A DNA stretch of 64,000 bases, taken from the NCBI GenBank assembly GCA_949298985.1, contig CASFYV010000026.1, positions 62,001-126,000 of the forward strand, read 5' to 3'. Origin of the DNA: an uncultured bacterium (GTDB taxonomy: Bacteria > Cyanobacteriota > Vampirovibrionia > Gastranaerophilales > Gastranaerophilaceae). Of this stretch, positions 19,270-28,949 are shown in pieces; positions within the stretch are counted from its first letter, which is position 1; each line of letters begins with the position of its first letter. The position numbers and the translations under genes were made by a program. Below the pieces are notes generated by a model. The model did no database searches. It saw only the letters and a list, made by a program, of their open reading frames with translations, and was not told where the DNA came from.

Positions 19270-20331
19270 ATGGGTGATGAAGATAAACAATTTGATGCCA
19301 CGCCCCAGAAATTAGAAAGAGCTAGAAAAGAAGGGCAAGTCGTTAAATCAAAAGATGTGTCAACAGCACTATCTCTACTTGTAATGTTTTCTTTTATTAA
19401 CATGCTTGCTCCAATTATGTGGAAATTAATTGTTGGTTTATTTAAAACACTATATGAGCAAATTCCTAACCAACACTTATCAGAAATTGGATTGCCTTAT
19501 ATGTTTACTGTTTCTATAATTCCTACCGTAGCTATAATCGGTTCTATTCTTTTTGTAGCTGCATTTGTTGCAATAATTGGTGATTTTATACAAGTTGGAC
19601 CTTTAGTTGCCACTGCTCCACTAGTTCCAAAACTTGATAAATTAAATCCTACCAAATATTTTAAAAATTTATTCCAAGTTAAAACACTCTTTGAACTGGG
19701 GAAAAATATAGTTAAAGTACTGGTTTTAGGTTTAGTTGGTTGGACAGTTTACCGTGACCATTTAGAAAGTATTCTAATGCTTGCTGCAATTGATAATCAT
19801 TTTGCTATTATGATAGAGTTTGGGAAATTAATCGTTGAATTTATATATAAAGCTTGTATTGCGTTTTTAATAATAGCTGCTGCAGACTATGGCGTTACGA
19901 AATGGAAATTCCTAAAAGATCAAAAAATGTCTTTTAAAGAAATCAAAGATGAATATAAAAACTCAGAAGGCGACCCTCACGTAAAAGCAGCACTTAGACA
20001 AAGACGTATGCAAATGTTACAACAAGGAGCTATGGATTCTGTACCTGATGCGGATTTTGTTGTAAGAAACCCTACCCACGTTGCTTGTGCTTTAAAATAT
20101 GATGCAGAAACTATGCAATCACCTACGCTGACAGCAAAAGGGACAGAACTTATTGCTAAAAAAATTATTGATATTGCAATTCAACATAATGTACCTGTTA
20201 TTGACAATGCTCCTGTTGCAAGAGCCCTTTTTAGAATGGTAGATCTAAATCAAGAAATTCCACCTGAATTATATAAAGCAGTTGCAGAAATATTATTATT
20301 TGTTTATGGCTTAAAAAATAAACAAAGCTAG
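19270..20331 (+). CDS. flhB: Flagellar-type export gate protein FlhB
   Basis: 353 residues, matching FlhB length. N-terminal ATPQKLERARKEGQVVKSKD is the family opening, followed by four transmembrane helices and a cytoplasmic domain from about 210. Autocleavage motif Asn267-Pro-Thr-His270 (RNPTHVACAL) is intact. FlhB/SctU switches substrate specificity of the type III export apparatus. With a flagellin and a FlhA_C protein in the window it is most likely flagellar rather than injectisome SctU. It stands apart from a classic flagellar operon, followed after 81 nt by a sigma factor. TAATAT at 19238-19243 may be its -10 box; the Shine-Dalgarno AAGG is distant. Confidence 0.93.
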   Translation: MGDEDKQFDATPQKLERARKEGQVVKSKDVSTALSLLVMFSFINMLAPIMWKLIVGLFKTLYEQIPNQHLSEIGLPYMFTVSIIPTVAIIGSILFVAAFVAIIGDFIQVGPLVATAPLVPKLDKLNPTKYFKNLFQVKTLFELGKNIVKVLVLGLVGWTVYRDHLESILMLAAIDNHFAIMIEFGKLIVEFIYKACIAFLIIAAADYGVTKWKFLKDQKMSFKEIKDEYKNSEGDPHVKAALRQRRMQMLQQGAMDSVPDADFVVRNPTHVACALKYDAETMQSPTLTAKGTELIAKKIIDIAIQHNVPVIDNAPVARALFRMVDLNQEIPPELYKAVAEILLFVYGLKNKQS

Positions 20332-20356
20332 GTTTAATTACAATAAATAGTTTTAC

Positions 20357-20385
20357 TTGAAAAAATATTCAAAACAATGTAATAT
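20357..20385 (+). promoter_or_regulatory. Sigma-70-type promoter for the sigma-factor gene
   Basis: TTGAAA (20357-20362), 17-bp spacer, TAATAT (20380-20385). The sequence from ATG through TAATATAAAAT is repeated upstream of flhB (19236-19248), so both genes may share a similar -10 context. Confidence 0.55.
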
Positions 20386-20412
20386 AAAATAAGGTTAGTT
20401 TAATAAGAAAAG

Positions 20413-21111
20413 ATGGATAATAAAACTTTAATTAAACAATATGTAGGTATTGTGCAAAAAATAGCGAAGATAGAGCACAGACGAATTCCAAATCATATGA
20501 TTGAATATGAAGAATTGGTTAGTATTGGTGTGCTTGCAATACAATCTCTTATTAAAGGAAAAACCGAAGAACAACTTGCTCATTATAATGATGCTTATAT
20601 AGGAACTGCTGTTAAATGGGCTATAAGAAACGAACTAAGACATCGTTATAAATGGTATACTTTAAAACATAAAAAAGATGATGGAGATAGCCCTGACTAC
20701 ACAACCGATTCCATTTCTGGCGGAAACAATGAAGACTCTTCAGAAGATATGGGCTTCAGTATTTCCCCTACCAAAGTCAGAGAAGCCGTTTATGAAACAA
20801 TTTTATCAATCGACGGCCTAGCTGCTGCAGCAACAGATAACGCTTCGCCTTTTGATTTCATAAAAGACCCGTCAGCTATGCCTGATGAAAAAGCAGAAAT
20901 TGTCGAAATGAGTCGTTTAATTAAACAAGCTATTGCAAAATTACCTCAAAAAGAACGTACTGTTGTTGAATATAGATTTTATAGAAATATGCAAGCTAAA
21001 GATATTGCAACAATGGTTGGTCTTTCTCCTTCCAGAATTACAAGAATAGTACAGTTTTCTTTAAATCAAATTAGGGAATATCTAAAAAGCAGAGGGCGAG
21101 AAGACTATTAA
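20413..21111 (+). CDS. RNA polymerase sigma-70-family factor, FliA-like
   Basis: 232 residues. Region 2 is recognisable by HMIEYEELVSIGVLAI and by AVKWAIRNELRHRYKWY (-10 recognition/melting). Region 4 has LPQKERTVVEYRFYRNMQAKDIA followed by the helix-turn-helix VGLSPSRITRIVQFSLNQIR. Region 1 is missing. Size and end structure match FliA/sigma-28-type factors, and the neighbour is flhB, so control of late flagellar genes is plausible. The spacer between regions (about 95-140) is Asp/Ser-rich and unusual. No good Shine-Dalgarno is seen before the ATG. Confidence 0.85.
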   Translation: MDNKTLIKQYVGIVQKIAKIEHRRIPNHMIEYEELVSIGVLAIQSLIKGKTEEQLAHYNDAYIGTAVKWAIRNELRHRYKWYTLKHKKDDGDSPDYTTDSISGGNNEDSSEDMGFSISPTKVREAVYETILSIDGLAAAATDNASPFDFIKDPSAMPDEKAEIVEMSRLIKQAIAKLPQKERTVVEYRFYRNMQAKDIATMVGLSPSRITRIVQFSLNQIREYLKSRGREDY

Positions 21112-21124
21112 AAAGCTTATTGAA

Positions 21125-21694
21125 TTAACGATTTCGATAAGCAATTAAGATTCCACCAGGAACTTCTACTATCTCATATTGAAATTCGTTATCTTCATCA
21201 ACTGCATCAATAAAAGTTTGAACTTTCTCTGCATGAGATGTTATATTATCAGCTACAATAAGAGCTTTCTCTGTTAAGTGAGGTTTTACAAGTTCAAAAT
21301 ATTTTACATATTCTCTTTTATTTGCATCGATAAACACAAAATCAAATTTTTCATTTTCATCAAAACTTTCAAGAATTTCACAAGCTGAACCTTGTATAGG
21401 CCTTACTACATCAAAAACTCCACATTTTTTGAAATTCTCAATCGCAACACTTTGCCTTTTCTCATAATATTCTATTGTAGTAAGTCTACCACCGGTTTCT
21501 TTTAATGCTTTAGAAAGCCAAATACCTGAATAACCATTTGAAGTACCTATCTCTAAAGCACTTTTAGCATTCATCATTTTTATAAACATATTCAATAAAA
21601 CACCAGTTTTTCTCGGGATATTCCAAAAATCTTTTTGTGTTTTTTCTAATTCTTCTAAAGTTTTTGCAGTAATTTCATCAAATATAATATCCAT
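21125..21694 (-). CDS. SAM-dependent O-methyltransferase (family 3 / TrmR-like)
   Basis: 189 residues. SAM-binding ALEIGTSNGYSGIWLSKAL, then FDFVFIDANKREYVKYFEL with the metal-binding Asp, and ADNITSHAE match the caffeoyl-CoA O-methyltransferase-like family. Bacterial members include TrmR, which methylates hydroxyuridine at tRNA position 34, and small-catechol methyltransferases. The start is ATG at 21694 with AAGAAGG upstream; an earlier in-frame ATG at 21721 would overlap the preceding gene and lacks this site. Last gene of a minus-strand run. Confidence 0.85.
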   Translation of the reverse strand: MDIIFDEITAKTLEELEKTQKDFWNIPRKTGVLLNMFIKMMNAKSALEIGTSNGYSGIWLSKALKETGGRLTTIEYYEKRQSVAIENFKKCGVFDVVRPIQGSACEILESFDENEKFDFVFIDANKREYVKYFELVKPHLTEKALIVADNITSHAEKVQTFIDAVDEDNEFQYEIVEVPGGILIAYRNR

Positions 21695-21704
21695 AAAACC
21701 TTCT

Positions 21705-23144
21705 TTAATCAAACAAATCAATTTTATTTGTTATTATAACATCCTTTATTGGAACATTTAAAATATACGTTTTTAATAATTTACCTTTTGCCAAATCTAT
21801 TATTGAATACTGATTTTTCTTTAAATCAGTAACTACTGCATATGATGAATTATCTATTCTGCTAAAACCTGAAGAAAAACCTCCAGATTCAAGTTCTATA
21901 TAACCAACAACAGAATCATCTTTTGTATCTATTTTTTGTATTGAATTACTTTCTGCACCCAAAATATACAAATACTTATCTTCCAATAACATATTCAAAG
22001 GTTTATTTACAGTAGTAAATTCACTCAACAAACCTAAAGTTGTATAATCTATTACAGCAATCCTACTTTTTGTTCTACTTGCTATATACAATTTATCATT
22101 AATAAAAGCTAAAGATGATACATTTGGGAATTTGCCTATATCTTTTAATTCATAATTATTTTTAAGCTCAATTGCCCAGATTTCATTTTTCAATTTATCA
22201 ACATAAAATATTTTATCCTGTACTAATAACAAATTCTCACAATATCCATTAATCTTAATTTTTTGAACTAATGACATTGTTTTTAAATCAATAACAAAAA
22301 TTGTAGATGCAGTCGGAGATGTAACGTAAGCCTTATTATTAATATTGTCTATCAAAATTTCTTCTGGATTCGATGTTACATTAATTTGTTTAATAAATCT
22401 AGAATCCGCAACTGATATAACATCAACAAATGGTCTATCATAAGTTGTAACTAACAAAAATTTTCCATTTTCAACAGCTTTTGCATCTATCGGAATAGAT
22501 TTTTGTGCCAAAGAATAACTTGGGACAGCTTTTGCAGGTTCTACTATTTGAATATTTTTTGAATAATTAGTTGTTACAAATAATATCTTATTTTTCAATT
22601 GTGAAATTAAAGTTTGTGCAACAGAAGGTTCAGACTCTGATAAAAAATTTTCATACGAATCTTTATTCTCAACCTTTATCATATCCTCACTTTTTGTATC
22701 AATTTTTAAGTTCCCGATAATACCTTTAATATTTTCAGGAATTATAAGCCCGCTAGGAACGAGCATATCTTGAGGCAAAAGCCCAGTCCTTACTTGAAGA
22801 GGAGGGGTCACTAAATGAGCTACAGTACGATGCCCTTCGCCATCTGTTAAAACTTTTAGCAATGTAAAATCATTATTAAAAATTACAACATCAGGTTCTT
22901 GCTTTAAATCCTTATTTGCAGGAAAAGTTTCCTTTATCTCTAATTTCTTTATATCAGAAAACAAAGAAGGATATAAAGGTAAATAAATTGTGTTATCAGG
23001 GAAAATAATTACGCCATCAAACCTAACATCAGCATTAGGAACTTTTTCTAATATATAATTTCTGACTTCTTCAGGAATTTTTGCTGCAAAAGCGTTTGTA
23101 CAACTTAAAATCAATATTCCTAATACTAACAATAACTTCCGCAT
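21705..23144 (-). CDS. Secreted beta-propeller (YVTN-type) protein
   Basis: 479 residues. Signal peptide 1-20 (LLLVLGILILSCTNAFA). Residues 170-479 show beta-propeller strands with repeated units such as NKAYVTSPTASTIFVIDLKTM, PFVDVISVADSRFIKQI and SRIAVIDYTTLGLLSEF, typical of YVTN/SMP-30-like propellers. Residues 25-160 form a separate N-terminal domain, possibly beta-rich, not recognised. GGAGAG precedes the ATG. Its stop is 11 nt before the methyltransferase start. Function unknown; surface or periplasmic binding protein is likely. Confidence 0.8.
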   Translation of the reverse strand: MRKLLLVLGILILSCTNAFAAKIPEEVRNYILEKVPNADVRFDGVIIFPDNTIYLPLYPSLFSDIKKLEIKETFPANKDLKQEPDVVIFNNDFTLLKVLTDGEGHRTVAHLVTPPLQVRTGLLPQDMLVPSGLIIPENIKGIIGNLKIDTKSEDMIKVENKDSYENFLSESEPSVAQTLISQLKNKILFVTTNYSKNIQIVEPAKAVPSYSLAQKSIPIDAKAVENGKFLLVTTYDRPFVDVISVADSRFIKQINVTSNPEEILIDNINNKAYVTSPTASTIFVIDLKTMSLVQKIKINGYCENLLLVQDKIFYVDKLKNEIWAIELKNNYELKDIGKFPNVSSLAFINDKLYIASRTKSRIAVIDYTTLGLLSEFTTVNKPLNMLLEDKYLYILGAESNSIQKIDTKDDSVVGYIELESGGFSSGFSRIDNSSYAVVTDLKKNQYSIIDLAKGKLLKTYILNVPIKDVIITNKIDLFD

Positions 23145-23189
23145 CTTCTCTCCAATAATTTAACTTATTATATTTTATCACAATAAGCT

Positions 23190-24314
23190 CTATTTAAAAA
23201 CACCTTTAAGTCTTTCTTTAACAGATTCTTTATTTTTTCTCCCACTTTGAATTTCATAAAGTCTTTGATATAAAGTTTTTTCTTCATTAGAAATATGCGT
23301 AGGCGTTTTTATTCCAACAACAACGATGTGATCACCTCTTAAACTAGGTTTTGAAAGATTTGGAACCCCAGCACCTCTTAATTTAACGGCTTCACCGTGT
23401 TGTATACCTGAAGGAATTGAAACCTCTTTTTCACCATCTAAAGTTTTTATTGTAATAACATCACCTAAAACTGCTTGTGCTGGTGAAATATCAATCTTAG
23501 TAAATACATTTATACCTTCTCGTCTATAATACATAGAAGGTTTTACATGAATTACAACATATAGATCACCGGCAACACCTCCATTTATACCAGCATCTCC
23601 TTCATGAGATAATCTCATTTTAGAACCTGTATCAACTCCTGCAGGAATCTTTAATTCAATTTTCTTTTCTACAGACTTTCTACCTTCTCCATTGCAATCA
23701 GGACAAGGATCAGAAATAATTGTACCTTTACCGTGACAATGAGGACAAGTTACAATTTGCGTAAAATGACCTAACACAGTTTTTGTAGTTTGTTGAACAC
23801 GACCTGTACCACCGCAAGTTTTACAAGTTGTTGGTTTTGAACCAGATTTTGCTCCGGTTCCGTTACAAGTTGAACACTTTTCTAAATGGTCAATTTTTAT
23901 TTCTCTTGTTAATCCAAACACTGCTTCTTCAAATTCAAGTTCTATGTCAAGTCTTAAATCATCACCTCTTTGTGGAGCGTTAGGATCTTGCCTTCTGGAT
24001 CCGCCTCCAAAACCAAATCCGCCAAAGAATGAGCTGAAAACTTCATCTAAATCTCCAAAACCATTCGCAAAAGGTCCTTGAGTATTGAATCCTGCATTTT
24101 GTAAACCATCTTCGCCAAATCTGTCATAAGTTGCACGCTTATCGTCATCCATCAATGTTTCATAAGCTTTACCTAATTCTTTGAATTTAGCTTCTGCTTC
24201 CGGAGCTTTATTGACGTCCGGATGCCATTTTCTTGCCATTTTTCTGAAAGCACTTTTTATTTCATCTTTGCTTGCGTCTTTACTTACGCCTAATATTTCA
24301 TAATAATCACTCAT
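23190..24314 (-). CDS. dnaJ: Chaperone protein DnaJ
   Basis: 374 residues, full type I DnaJ. J domain at 1-70 with the HPD motif ([11 protein letters not shown]), Gly/Phe-rich region at 73-105, zinc domain with four CxxCxGxG-type repeats ([32 protein letters not shown]), and C-terminal substrate-binding and dimerisation domains. It presents clients to DnaK and stimulates its ATPase. Follows grpE by 9 nt. dnaK is not adjacent. Confidence 0.97.
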   Translation of the reverse strand: MSDYYEILGVSKDASKDEIKSAFRKMARKWHPDVNKAPEAEAKFKELGKAYETLMDDDKRATYDRFGEDGLQNAGFNTQGPFANGFGDLDEVFSSFFGGFGFGGGSRRQDPNAPQRGDDLRLDIELEFEEAVFGLTREIKIDHLEKCSTCNGTGAKSGSKPTTCKTCGGTGRVQQTTKTVLGHFTQIVTCPHCHGKGTIISDPCPDCNGEGRKSVEKKIELKIPAGVDTGSKMRLSHEGDAGINGGVAGDLYVVIHVKPSMYYRREGINVFTKIDISPAQAVLGDVITIKTLDGEKEVSIPSGIQHGEAVKLRGAGVPNLSKPSLRGDHIVVVGIKTPTHISNEEKTLYQRLYEIQSGRKNKESVKERLKGVFK

Positions 24315-24323
24315 TGCTATTTT

Positions 24324-24932
24324 CTATTCCTGTGTTGCTACATTCACTAGTGTCGGTCTTAATACTTTATCTCCTAACTTATAGCCTTTTTGCAATTCAG
24401 CTATAATTGTATGCTCCGGTTTTTCTGATGTTGGAGTTTGCATTACTGCTTCATGAAAATTCGGATCAAAGATTTCTCCCTCTGCAGGAATAACTTCTAA
24501 ACCGGCCTTAGTTAATACATCCGTGAAATTTTTATAAGCTAAATTATAACATTCTTTTACTTTTTCACAATCTTCAACTGATTCAATTGCTTTCAAACCT
24601 CTTTCAAAATTATCTATTACCTCTAACATTTTTTTCAATGTCGATTCTGCACCATATTTCAAAAGAGCTTCTCTTTCTTGTTCTTGTCTTTTTCTATAAT
24701 TATCAAAATCAGCCGCTAATCTTATATACTGATTATTCAACTGTTCGTATTTTTCTTGATATGGATTTTTTATTTCTTCTTTTTCTACTGTTGCATTTTT
24801 ATCATTATCTAATTCTTCTTGCTGAGAATTTTCTGAAACATCTTGTTCTTCTTGAGTAATAACATTTTCAGTTTCGTCTTTTACTTCATTATTTTCTGTA
24901 TTTTCTACAGCTTTTTTAAATGGATTTTCCAT
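24324..24932 (-). CDS. grpE: Nucleotide exchange factor GrpE
   Basis: 202 residues: a long acidic, Gln/Asn/Glu-rich N-terminal tail (1-55), the long dimerising helix (about 60-110, YIRLAADFDNYRKRQEQER), and a beta-domain with EGEIFDPNFHEAVMQ and GYKLGDKVLRPTLVNV. It releases ADP from DnaK. Its promoter is at 24954-24981. No CIRCE inverted repeat and no hrcA upstream, so heat-shock control, if any, is by another route. Confidence 0.96.
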   Translation of the reverse strand: MENPFKKAVENTENNEVKDETENVITQEEQDVSENSQQEELDNDKNATVEKEEIKNPYQEKYEQLNNQYIRLAADFDNYRKRQEQEREALLKYGAESTLKKMLEVIDNFERGLKAIESVEDCEKVKECYNLAYKNFTDVLTKAGLEVIPAEGEIFDPNFHEAVMQTPTSEKPEHTIIAELQKGYKLGDKVLRPTLVNVATQE

Positions 24933-24953
24933 AATATCTCCCCTTTTACTATC

Positions 24954-24981
24954 ATTATATAAAATAATTATAAGTTATCAA
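24954..24981 (-). promoter_or_regulatory. Sigma-70-type promoter for grpE-dnaJ
   Basis: Minus strand: TTGATA (24981-24976), 16-bp spacer, perfect TATAAT (24959-24954), 21 bases before the grpE start codon. GGGGAG is the ribosome-binding site. Confidence 0.65.
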
Positions 24982-25018
24982 ATTAGATATACAACGAATA
25001 TTTATTTTTTTTTAACAA

Positions 25019-25702
25019 TTAATCAAAAAAACGATACTTTATCAATGTAAGAATAGCTTGAACACCATCTTTCCAAGTTATTTTCTTTCCTTCACTATTA
25101 TTCCGACCATTATATGAAATTGGTAACTCCTTAAAACGAACTTTTTGTTTTAGGATTTTTGCAGTTACTTCAGGTTCAAAATCAAATCTGTTAGATTTTA
25201 TCTCAATATTTTTTATAATATCTGCTCTAAAAGCTTTATAACATGTTTCCATGTCCGTAAGAGCAGTATTAAACAAAAATCTGGTTAATTGAGTTAAGAC
25301 ATTATTAGCAAGAAAACTTAAAAATAAAAAATTCGAAGTATTATTTTTATTGGCTAATCTTGAACCATATACAACGTCAGCATAATTACTAACAATCAAT
25401 TCGACCAAAGGCTTGTAATCTTCTGGATTGTATTCTAAATCCGCATCCTGAATTATTATAATATCTCCCGTAGCTTCTTTAAAACCGGTTCTTAAAGCAG
25501 CTCCCTTTCCCATATTTCGAGAATGATACAAAATCTTATAGGATAAATTTTCATACAAATCTTTTGTACCATCAGTGGAACAATCATCGATTAAAATTAT
25601 TTCTTTTTCTAATCCAAAATCGACTACCTCTATTTTTTCTAATATTTTTAAGAGCAACTCTTTTTCATTATATACAGGAACAATAATTGATATCTTTTTC
25701 AA
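25019..25702 (-). CDS. Glycosyltransferase family 2, polyprenol-phosphate type
   Basis: 227 residues. GT-A features: ISIIVPVYNEKELLLKILEK, ILIDDCSTDGT, NMGKGAALRTG and the metal-binding IIIIQDADLEYNPEDY. RNNSEGKKITWKDG near the C-terminus is typical of DPM1-like enzymes that load mannose or glucose onto a polyprenol phosphate. No C-terminal transmembrane segment. The start is TTG at 25702 with AAAGGGGAAA upstream. Possible role in glycolipid or cell-surface glycosylation. Confidence 0.87.
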   Translation of the reverse strand: MKKISIIVPVYNEKELLLKILEKIEVVDFGLEKEIILIDDCSTDGTKDLYENLSYKILYHSRNMGKGAALRTGFKEATGDIIIIQDADLEYNPEDYKPLVELIVSNYADVVYGSRLANKNNTSNFLFLSFLANNVLTQLTRFLFNTALTDMETCYKAFRADIIKNIEIKSNRFDFEPEVTAKILKQKVRFKELPISYNGRNNSEGKKITWKDGVQAILTLIKYRFFD

Positions 25703-25765
25703 AATTTCCCCTTTGCCAAAATGTAAATTTTATTATATTATAATACATAAATAAGAGAGGGCGAA

Positions 25766-27433
25766 ATGACTTTAGAAAATTTTATTTACGAGTCAGTTTC
25801 AGATATTTTAAACGGAAAATATGAAGAAGTAAAGGCTGGAATTGAGAAACACAAAGAAATATATCTCAATGATACAGCAATTTGTTTAACACTTTTAGCT
25901 CTCGGAGCTTTTATACAAAAAGATTATGATGCATATTATCAATTTATGAATGATACGTCATTCTTAATAGAACAAGCTAACGATCACATAACTTCAATTT
26001 TTCATGAAATGATTCTCGGATTCATAAATTTTAGTGAAAAAAATTCATCATTATACTCTATCAATTACAACAAAGCTAGAAAACTCTCTATAAAAAATCA
26101 AAAAACAGAATTTTTTGAAAAATTAAATAAAATTTTAAAATGTCCACCTATTACACATAATTTTAGTAACGGACAATCAAAAGATCCTTTGATAGCTCTT
26201 GTTAACATTGGACAAGCTGTTGCGGCAGAAAAAGATATAAATACTCTTATAAAAACAATCGCTGAAGAAACAAAAACTGCTTTAAATGCAGATAGATGTA
26301 CAGTATTTTTATATGATAAAGAAAATGATGAACTTTACTCTAAAGTTGCAACTGGTATTAACACAAAAGAATTAAGAATTCCTGCTAACAAAGGTTTAGC
26401 TGGACATGTTGTTCATACTGGAGAAACTATTAATATAAAAGATGCTTATAACGATGATAGGTTTAATCCTGAAGTAGATAAAAAAACAGGATACAGGACT
26501 AAAACTATTTTATGTATGCCGATTAAAAACTTTAACCAAGAAATAATTGGTGTTTTTCAAGTATTAAATAAATTTGATGAATATTTTACTCCAGATGATG
26601 AAGATTTATTAGTTGCAATAGCTTCAAGTGCAGGCATATCATTAGAAAATGCTCAATTGTTTGAAAAGCAAAGAAAATTATTAGAAGAACAAAAAGTTGT
26701 ATTGGATAGTTTTATAGAAACTCTTGCAACTTCTATTGACGCTAGAGATAAAATAACATCTGGTCATTCTTCAAGAGTAAAAATGTTTTCAACTCTCATT
26801 GCTCAAGAATTTGGAATGGAGAAAAAAGATTTATATATTTTAGAAAAAGCAGCTGCATTACACGATATCGGGAAAATAGGTATAAGAGATTCTGTATTGC
26901 AAAAAGAAGGGAAGCTGACTCCTGAAGAATATAAGCATATCCAGGAACACGTTGAAATAACCCATCATATTTTAGAAAAAATTCATTCTTCTGAAGATTT
27001 TCAACAGATAACAGAAATCGCGTGTTCTCACCACGAGAAATTTGATGGAACAGGCTATTACAGACACTTAAAAGGTGAAGAAATACCTTTTGGAGGCAGA
27101 ATTTTGGCAGTTTCAGATGTATTTGATGCAATTACTTCTAAAAGGCACTATCGCGATAAAATGCCTATTGAAAAGGTTGTTGATATTATAAAAAACGGAG
27201 CCGGCTCTCATTTTGATCCTTTGGTTGTAGAAAAATTTTTAGAAATAAAATTAGATAAAATTGTAGGAGTTTTTTGTACAGAAAATCACTTAAAAATAAA
27301 AAAAACAGATATTAAAACGTTAGAAAAATATAACCTACTTGATTTATATTACTCTATCGTAAATAATTGTAGTAATAAGTTGCTTCAAGTGTTTAACAAA
27401 TATTATGTAGGAATAGATTTAGAGCATGAATAA
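25766..27433 (+). CDS. GAF domain HD-GYP-type phosphodiesterase
   Basis: 555 residues. Residues 1-140 are helical and unrecognised. A GAF domain covers about 151-297 (TALNADRCTVFLYDKENDEL, PANKGLAGHVVHTGE). The HD-GYP domain spans about 315-490: HSSRVKMFS, catalytic His376-Asp377 (LHDIGKIGIRD), HVEITHHIL, and HHEKFDGTGYYRHLKGEEIP. The eponymous GYP is GYY here (440-442). HD-GYP enzymes break down c-di-GMP; the altered motif leaves activity uncertain. The C-terminal 60 residues are extra. Overlaps the next gene by 8 nt. Confidence 0.9.
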   Translation: MTLENFIYESVSDILNGKYEEVKAGIEKHKEIYLNDTAICLTLLALGAFIQKDYDAYYQFMNDTSFLIEQANDHITSIFHEMILGFINFSEKNSSLYSINYNKARKLSIKNQKTEFFEKLNKILKCPPITHNFSNGQSKDPLIALVNIGQAVAAEKDINTLIKTIAEETKTALNADRCTVFLYDKENDELYSKVATGINTKELRIPANKGLAGHVVHTGETINIKDAYNDDRFNPEVDKKTGYRTKTILCMPIKNFNQEIIGVFQVLNKFDEYFTPDDEDLLVAIASSAGISLENAQLFEKQRKLLEEQKVVLDSFIETLATSIDARDKITSGHSSRVKMFSTLIAQEFGMEKKDLYILEKAAALHDIGKIGIRDSVLQKEGKLTPEEYKHIQEHVEITHHILEKIHSSEDFQQITEIACSHHEKFDGTGYYRHLKGEEIPFGGRILAVSDVFDAITSKRHYRDKMPIEKVVDIIKNGAGSHFDPLVVEKFLEIKLDKIVGVFCTENHLKIKKTDIKTLEKYNLLDLYYSIVNNCSNKLLQVFNKYYVGIDLEHE

Positions 27434-28949
27434 AAATATCAATAAATTTATCATATCTTTATTAATACTAAGCTCTTGTGTAACATTGAAAACGTTTGCA
27501 GAAGAGACAAAACCTTTAAAGATAAAAGCTGAAACTACTTCTGCTAATATGGATATGATTATAAAAGACAATTTTATTAAAGCTAAATATGCTTCAGCAG
27601 AAAATCGTTTTGCTCAAGGAAATGTTAAAGCTGCATATGATGACTTTAATGATTTAATAGAACGAGCAAAACACGATGATTATGTTCTTCTATCATACGC
27701 AATCAAAATGTCTGAATACGGATTCTTTGATCTTTCAGACAAATTAATTAATAAACTTGATGCAAACGGTTTCACAAACCAATATGTGAAAGATATAAAA
27801 AAATATTACTACCCATCTGCAATAGTAAAAGACAAAGATTTTATATATTTAGCTGACGCATACTCTAATATTACATATAACAACATGGCTATCGAAACAA
27901 CTTCTGAACTTTTAAATTCAAACGTCGCAGATAATAGTGATTACAAAAACTATCTAATAGCTTTAGGCTATTATAAATCAAACAACTTAAATAAGGCTCT
28001 AAAATACATAAATAATGCAATTACACAAAATGATTTAAATATAAATTATTTAACTTTAAAAACTAAAATATTAGCTGATTTAGATAAAGATAAACAAGCT
28101 CAAAAATTATTAGAAAAAATTAAAAAAGAAACTTTTTATACATTAGAATTTCAGCAAAAAATTCAAAGTTTAGATGAATATATTCAATATAAAACAGCTA
28201 AAAATGAAGCATTAAAAGACTATCATTTAGCATATTATTATCATCTTCAAAATAAAAGTCTACTTGCAACAAAAGTTTTACAATCCGCTATTCTTCAAGC
28301 TAAACAATATAGCCCGTTGATATTTTCACTATTAGCTAAAATTTACTATGAGAATGATGAACCTCTAAAAGCTCAAGAATTTGCAGGAAGAGCTTATAAA
28401 GAAGATAACAATAATTATTTAGCAAGCTTAACATTAGCAGATTTAAGTTATGATAATCGTAAATACGAAGAAGCTCTAAAATATTATAAAAGAGCAAAAA
28501 ATAATTCTAAAGATATAGAACCTCTAGTTGGTATTGCAAAGACATACTATGCTCTAGAAAAAGATAAGAAATCTCAAAAAATGTATGAAAAATTATTGAA
28601 AAAAAATCAATATGAAGAAACTTTATTAATAGAAGCGCTACAAGCAATGCCTTATAAAGCAGATTATTATTTACCAAAGGTAGTATCAGTAGACCTCACA
28701 AACATTGATGTATGGCTTAGCTTAGCAAATCTTGCAATTCGAGATAAAAACTATAATATGGCAATAACGTATTTAAATAACGCATTCTACATAGATTCTA
28801 ACAATTTTAAATATTATTATTATTTGAGTTTAGTTTTAAGAGCAAAAGGCGATATAGAAAAAGCAAATCAATCACTGGTAAAATGTACAAGATTAAATTC
28901 TGATTATATGTCTGATATGAATGCAGGGTACACAAATTATGAAAAATAA
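27426..28949 (+). CDS. Exported tetratricopeptide-repeat protein
   Basis: 507 residues. Signal peptide about 1-24 (FIISLLILSSCVTLKTFA), with a cysteine inside the hydrophobic core that does not form a convincing lipobox. TPR-like helices fill the rest (for example AENRFAQGNVKAAYDDFNDL, AYKEDNNNYLASLTLADLSY, YLNNAFYIDSNNFKYYYYLS). Starts within the last codons of the HD-GYP gene and overlaps the following response regulator by 11 nt, so these genes form one operon. Periplasmic scaffold role inferred only from topology. Confidence 0.82.
   Translation: MNKNINKFIISLLILSSCVTLKTFAEETKPLKIKAETTSANMDMIIKDNFIKAKYASAENRFAQGNVKAAYDDFNDLIERAKHDDYVLLSYAIKMSEYGFFDLSDKLINKLDANGFTNQYVKDIKKYYYPSAIVKDKDFIYLADAYSNITYNNMAIETTSELLNSNVADNSDYKNYLIALGYYKSNNLNKALKYINNAITQNDLNINYLTLKTKILADLDKDKQAQKLLEKIKKETFYTLEFQQKIQSLDEYIQYKTAKNEALKDYHLAYYYHLQNKSLLATKVLQSAILQAKQYSPLIFSLLAKIYYENDEPLKAQEFAGRAYKEDNNNYLASLTLADLSYDNRKYEEALKYYKRAKNNSKDIEPLVGIAKTYYALEKDKKSQKMYEKLLKKNQYEETLLIEALQAMPYKADYYLPKVVSVDLTNIDVWLSLANLAIRDKNYNMAITYLNNAFYIDSNNFKYYYYLSLVLRAKGDIEKANQSLVKCTRLNSDYMSDMNAGYTNYEK

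Noticed and set aside
19270..20331. Injectisome protein SctU rather than FlhB
   Set aside because: A flagellin gene is present in the window and the size and N-terminus fit FlhB; no needle, secretin or other injectisome genes are seen.
24933..25018. Search for a CIRCE element upstream of grpE
   Set aside because: No TTAGCACTC-N9-GAGTGCTAA or close variant is present.
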